Assembly (NCBI GenBank): GCA_030706285.1
Contig: JAUZOU010000074.1
Location: forward strand, 1 to 10,350
Direction: 5' to 3'
DNA from: Bacteroidota bacterium
GTDB lineage: Bacteria > Bacteroidota > Bacteroidia > Bacteroidales > UBA1402
DNA: 10,350 nucleotides
Position numbers and translations under genes: made by a program. Under the pieces are notes generated by a model that was given only the letters and a program-made list of their open reading frames with translations, did not search any database and was not told the origin of the DNA. Below, piece after piece: positions 6,989 through 10,350 of the stretch; the first letter of the stretch is position 1; each line of letters begins with the position of its first letter.

Positions 6989-8632
6989 TTAGAATCGGCC
7001 TAATTTCATGACCTGATTTTCGAAATCATCCCGGTCGTTTAAGGCCGCGTTTCTCATTTTGACTCTGTAATTATAAATGGTAGAGACCGAATGACGCAGG
7101 AAAACGGAGATTTTGACCGAATCTGTAATGCCGAGCCGGATCAAGGCGAAAATACGGAGTTCGGTATTCAACAACCGGCCTTGTTTGGGAACCAGCCTTT
7201 CGTTTTCGATCAACAAGGCGTTGAACTGGTCGACAAAATTCGGGAACAGATGCAGAAACGTGGCATCAAAATTGGCGTAGAATTCTTTCAGTTCATCTTC
7301 CAGATAGGTCGAAGACTTGATGGCCTTCAACAGCTCTGCCGTACCTTCGGTTCGGGCAATTTTGTTCAGATTTGACCGGTATTTTTCAACACTGTCGATA
7401 TAAACAGAGCATAGATCCATGTACCGGCCCAGGTAAGCTTCCTTGATGCTATTCGTTTCCTGAAGCTTTTGATTGATTTCAAGGAGTTGTGCGTTAGTGC
7501 TTTTCAATGTTTCATTGAGTGCTGAAAGTGCCTGGTTGGCCTTATTTTGTTGAACCCTGGCTGTCTGCAGGTTCTTTTTCTGACGGCTCACCAACACCAT
7601 AGCAACAATCAAGGAAAATAGCAATAGGCTGATAAATAGCAACATAATGTTTTGTTGCCTGTCCCTTGCCTTCATTTTCAAATCATACGCTTTCGTTATG
7701 ATCGGAAGGAGTTTGGTGATGACAGGCATGTTCATTCGTGCGTTCGACTCAAGGGCATCGTCGATCGAACAGTTAATGTAACTGTAAGCCCTGTCAATTT
7801 CTCCATCCTGATAGAGCATGTAAGCGAGTTCCTGTAAGGCTTTGTATTCTTTGACCGGAGTTTGAAGATCGTTAATGGCACTCATGGCCATGTAACGTTC
7901 GGCTTCTTCTCTGTTGCCTATACCCAGGTAGGCGGTAGACAGTGAATAGTTAAGCAACGCTTTTTCGTGGACAGAGGTGTTTTTCTTATGGTATTTTTTC
8001 AATAGAAGCGTTAATGCTTCTTGATAGTGTCTTTTATCATTCATTTCATCTGTCATCACGAACAAATAGGAAATATCGTTTTTGCCCAGATTTGAACGGA
8101 GAGAATCACGATAAATATCAACCAGGCTGGAATAGTTGACTCTTTTTTCCGGTGAAGCACATGCCGTCAGCATGGCACCGTAGACGGTGCGGTAAATGTG
8201 AAAGTAACGTGGCTTCAGCTCCGGATTCATCGTTCCCTTGTCGATGCCGTCAATCAGTTCAAGCGTTTCATGATACATGCCTGAAATGATATAGATATTA
8301 GCCAGGTCAAGCTTGGATTGATCAATCATATATTGGTTGCCCAGTCTTCTGGCTATGTCATATTTGATGTCGGCGCAAGACATGGCTGAATCAAGGTTGT
8401 AATTCACGTACTCATTGTACAGACTGGCGTATAAATTATATAGCTGGTCATCGGATGTTGATTGCCGGATGAGGCTTTTAATGTTGACAATCAGTTTTTC
8501 TTTGCTGACGCCAAACATATCTTTGTTTTCGATCGTTCTGTCCAACTCTTTCAACAATTGCTCAAGATTACTTGTAGAATAAGCATTCAAGGACAGCATC
8601 AGACAAAACAGCGCAGGCAACAGTTTCTTCAT
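6989..8632 (-). CDS. SusR-like membrane-bound transcriptional regulator (DUF6377 type)
   Basis: Regulator of 547 residues resembling SusR, the activator of the Bacteroides starch utilization genes (about the same length). An N-terminal signal sequence (MKKLLPALFCLMLSLNAYS) is followed by a helical, TPR-like sensor region (about 22-322) that should lie in the periplasm; ALLNYSLSTAYLGIGNREEA at 225-244 is a clear TPR-like helix pair. One membrane helix spans about 328-348 (IMLLFISLLLFSLIVAMVLV) and is followed by basic residues. A coiled coil covers about 350-400. The C-terminal part (about 485-530, with LNTELRIFALIRLGITDS and SVSTIYNYRVKMRN) reads as a LuxR-type helix-turn-helix in the cytoplasm. 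There is no histidine kinase or AraC-type domain, so it is not a hybrid two-component system. It lies directly upstream of susC in the same direction and is the probable product-sensing activator of the PUL. The likely inducer, isomalto-oligosaccharides, is inferred. Confidence 0.88.
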   Translation of the reverse strand: MKKLLPALFCLMLSLNAYSTSNLEQLLKELDRTIENKDMFGVSKEKLIVNIKSLIRQSTSDDQLYNLYASLYNEYVNYNLDSAMSCADIKYDIARRLGNQYMIDQSKLDLANIYIISGMYHETLELIDGIDKGTMNPELKPRYFHIYRTVYGAMLTACASPEKRVNYSSLVDIYRDSLRSNLGKNDISYLFVMTDEMNDKRHYQEALTLLLKKYHKKNTSVHEKALLNYSLSTAYLGIGNREEAERYMAMSAINDLQTPVKEYKALQELAYMLYQDGEIDRAYSYINCSIDDALESNARMNMPVITKLLPIITKAYDLKMKARDRQQNIMLLFISLLLFSLIVAMVLVSRQKKNLQTARVQQNKANQALSALNETLKSTNAQLLEINQKLQETNSIKEAYLGRYMDLCSVYIDSVEKYRSNLNKIARTEGTAELLKAIKSSTYLEDELKEFYANFDATFLHLFPNFVDQFNALLIENERLVPKQGRLLNTELRIFALIRLGITDSVKISVFLRHSVSTIYNYRVKMRNAALNDRDDFENQVMKLGRF

Positions 8633-8671
8633 GATACAGAGAAAGTAAGTGTTTTACTGGTAATAGCTCAT

Positions 8672-8679
8672 CAAAAATA
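8672..8679 (-). promoter_or_regulatory. -7 box of the regulator promoter
   Basis: The minus strand reads TATTTTTG, a perfect match to the Bacteroides -7 consensus TAnnTTTG. It is 39 nt upstream of the regulator ATG at 8632, giving a leader of about 30 nt, and it lies downstream of the terminator that closes the previous operon. No convincing TTTG -33 element was found at the expected distance, which is common for this class of promoter. Confidence 0.5.
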
Positions 8680-8732
8680 ACTGTTTTTTTTCGGAATGAT
8701 TGAGTTTGAATGAATAAACAATAATTGAACAA

Positions 8733-8773
8733 TATAAAAGGCGTCAACTTTGCTTTTGCAAGGATGACGCCTT
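8733..8773 (-). terminator. Rho-independent terminator after the DUF5723 gene
   Basis: On the minus strand the arms AAGGCGTCA (8773-8765) and TGACGCCTT (8746-8738) pair over 9 bp. The stem can extend inward through TTGC/GCAA to an AAAA loop with two mismatches, and is followed by a short T-rich tail (TTTTATATT). It begins 23 nt after the DUF5723 stop codon and separates that operon from the regulator gene and PUL. Confidence 0.85.
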
Positions 8774-8796
8774 CGTTGCCGTGTTATGACGTGAGG

Positions 8797-10212
8797 TTAG
8801 AACATAAAGTTGAAACCGAACTGAGTGTTGAAGTAAGAATTGTTCACCGGAATCATTTGTGGAGAGTACTTCGTCGGAATGTAATCGGCGGCAAAGAAGA
8901 TATTCAGGAACAACAGTTTCGTACTGATGGCTGCTCCGAAAGAGTTCATCGAACCATGCAGCAGGGAGTAGGTGAAGGCTGTCTGCAACGCACTACCTGG
9001 TTTTAGGTTGGCAGAAAGCATCAGATCCTGATAGGTACCGTCTTCGGCAAAACCAGTCTGTGATAGCACACCAAAGGTGATGTGGTTGTTGAGCACGCCC
9101 GCTTCTGCGCCCAGATTCAGTTTGGTGGTCAACCTGGAGCTATAGCCTTTTGTTACGTTCTGCTTTTCAAAACGAACCAGATCTTTGATTTCGTCTGATA
9201 GCTTTGACTGGTCGTCGTTATTTCCCGAGTTATCGCTAAAGTCTATATCCAGACCATCATAGGTGAATGTCCCGTTTGAAGAAGCTTTTTGAATGTATTT
9301 CTTTTTCCAGTTGATGGCACCGAGGTCCGTGATGGAAGCTGATAAAGTCAGGAATGGCAGCAGTTTGGCGGTCATCCCAAGATCGACGGAGAACCCGCTT
9401 CCGGCCTGAGGCAGTGAACTGTAATCGGAAACCGTTTGTGACTTGGAGGAAGAGAACGTTTCATCAATACCGTCCAAATAGCCATCCTCAGAGTAAGACA
9501 AATTCAGTTGTTCCGGTCCTGCCAGTTCGATAGAACCTTTTGAGGTGACATCCCAGCCTGATTGAGCGGCATTGATGGTCAACTGATCAAACTTTATTTT
9601 GGTATTGGCTATACCGGCCAGGTAATTGGCATTGACTCCGACGGAGAACATCGAGCCAATCTTGGTGGCAAAACCAACTCCGGTTTTATTGTAAACCATC
9701 ATATTGACATTGGTTGATGTCAGATCGAACAGCGTAGAGGCAGCATTGGCATCCATGCCCTGCAACACAAGTCTAAACAGATCTTTGGGTAATTGCATTC
9801 CCAAATCCATGTTGATGCCACTGTGAAGCGAAAAATAGTTGTTTTTGAGCCGGATACCGAGATTGAAAAAGTCAAGGTTCATGCCTGTCCTTATGTTTGT
9901 GACATCGTTCAATCCATCAAGAAAGGCTTGTTTATCGACATCCGGGTGCATAAACGTCTGAAGTTCGCCGTTCGGACCAGGGTAGAACAAGTCGTCAAAA
10001 GCCAGATCAGATTGAACGTAGTAGGAAAAATCACTCAAGCCGATGCCGAATCCGGAGTATTTGGGTGCCATGGCCGGGTTCAACTTCGTTTGTATAGGGG
10101 TGTTTTCCAGAAAATAGAGTGAATTCACTTTCTGGGCTGAGGCTTGAGGGACAACTGACGAAAGGCAACCGATAGCCATCAGAAAGGATAATTGCAATCG
10201 TATATGTTTCAT
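8797..10212 (-). CDS. DUF5723-family outer-membrane beta-barrel protein
   Basis: Protein of 471 residues with a signal peptide ending in PQASAQ (cut near residue 26-27). It is followed by SLYFLENTPIQTKLNPAMAP, an opening typical of Bacteroidetes outer-membrane proteins of the DUF5723 / FadL-PorV-like kind. The body alternates short amphipathic beta-strands with polar loops (for example GFGIGLSDFSYYVQSDL, KLNLGAEAGVLNNHITFGVLS, SFGAAISTKLLFLNIFFAADY). It ends with the Phe-terminated strand FNTQFGFNFMF expected for assembly by the BAM complex. A loop near residues 325-345 is rich in Asp, Asn and Ser. Function is unknown: transport of small hydrophobic molecules or a role in surface-protein assembly are both possible. 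It follows the partial upstream gene by 21 nt, so the two are probably one operon, and it is cut off from the PUL by a strong terminator. The barrel call is firm; the family name comes from recognition of sequence features only. Confidence 0.78.
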   Translation of the reverse strand: MKHIRLQLSFLMAIGCLSSVVPQASAQKVNSLYFLENTPIQTKLNPAMAPKYSGFGIGLSDFSYYVQSDLAFDDLFYPGPNGELQTFMHPDVDKQAFLDGLNDVTNIRTGMNLDFFNLGIRLKNNYFSLHSGINMDLGMQLPKDLFRLVLQGMDANAASTLFDLTSTNVNMMVYNKTGVGFATKIGSMFSVGVNANYLAGIANTKIKFDQLTINAAQSGWDVTSKGSIELAGPEQLNLSYSEDGYLDGIDETFSSSKSQTVSDYSSLPQAGSGFSVDLGMTAKLLPFLTLSASITDLGAINWKKKYIQKASSNGTFTYDGLDIDFSDNSGNNDDQSKLSDEIKDLVRFEKQNVTKGYSSRLTTKLNLGAEAGVLNNHITFGVLSQTGFAEDGTYQDLMLSANLKPGSALQTAFTYSLLHGSMNSFGAAISTKLLFLNIFFAADYIPTKYSPQMIPVNNSYFNTQFGFNFMF

Positions 10213-10233
10213 AATTAGGCTCTTGTTGATTTG

Positions 10234-10350
10234 TTAGTTGGATGAGTTTTTATCAAGGTCTATCTGAACGCCGCCTTCCGTTTTGGCACCGATTTTAAAG
10301 CTGATGTAATCAGAAGGTTGAACGGTGACAAAAGAAGCCAGGTTGTTGGA
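10234..10350 (-). CDS. C-terminal end of an unidentified protein
   Basis: Only the last 38 codons and a TAA stop are in the window, entering in frame at the right edge. The visible tail includes LASFVTVQPSDYISFKIGAK, then a Gly-Gly turn and VQIDLDKNSSN. It alternates hydrophobic and polar residues like beta-strands of an extracytoplasmic domain, but no family can be recognised from so little. It ends 21 nt before the DUF5723 start, with no terminator between them, suggesting a shared transcript. The frame is supported by the absence of stops up to the edge and by the tight spacing, which is modest evidence. Confidence 0.6.
   Translation of the reverse strand, partial: SNNLASFVTVQPSDYISFKIGAKTEGGVQIDLDKNSSN

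Noticed and set aside
8797..10350. DUF5723 operon as part of the dextran PUL
   Set aside because: A strong terminator and a separate promoter lie between it and the regulator, and neither gene shows carbohydrate-related features.
1..10350. CRISPR arrays, insertion sequences, tRNA or rRNA genes, phage or integration sites
   Set aside because: No regularly spaced repeats, transposase or integrase motifs, terminal inverted repeats or tRNA-like folds were noticed on either strand by reading; this was not confirmed by a computed search.

Overview
The window looks like the chromosome of a Bacteroidales gut-type bacterium (Bacteroides/Parabacteroides-like; the genus cannot be fixed from this sequence). 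The main reason is a complete susC-susD-susE/F cassette with Bacteroidetes-type lipoprotein signals, SusC/RagA signatures and a SusR-like membrane regulator. All genes recognised lie on the minus strand, so transcription runs from high to low coordinates. No RNA genes, insertion sequences or CRISPR arrays were seen, and no gene-free stretch exceeds about 230 bases.

Right end (10350 to about 8733): the C-terminal tail of an unidentified protein is followed after 21 nt by a DUF5723-family outer-membrane beta-barrel protein. A good rho-independent terminator closes this unit. It appears to be a neighbouring operon, not part of the carbohydrate system.

Centre and left (8680 to 1): this is a polysaccharide utilization locus (PUL). 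A SusR-like regulator (signal peptide, TPR-like periplasmic part, one membrane helix, coiled coil, C-terminal helix-turn-helix) has its own likely promoter with a perfect Bacteroides -7 box and a weak terminator after it. A 229-nt intergenic region follows, with a CCGG-rich candidate operator and a weak promoter candidate. Then come susC (TonB-dependent importer), susD (surface glycan-binding lipoprotein, 11 nt later), a susE/susF-like lipoprotein (20 nt later) with three tandem binding domains, and, across a 105-nt gap holding a 20-bp imperfect stem-loop, the first 220 residues of a glycoside hydrolase family 66 lipoprotein (dextranase type) that runs off the left edge.

Working model: GH66 cuts alpha-1,6-glucan (dextran) at the cell surface. 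The SusE/F and SusD proteins hold the chains, SusC imports the oligosaccharides, and the SusR-like protein senses products in the periplasm and activates the susC promoter. The gene order matches what I recall of the dextran PUL of Bacteroides thetaiotaomicron (BT3086-BT3091), in which a GH31 alpha-glucosidase accompanies GH66, so a GH31 gene is expected just beyond the left edge. This is a recognisable known system, not a new one. The less explained parts are the intergenic hairpin, the CCGG cluster and the DUF5723 operon.
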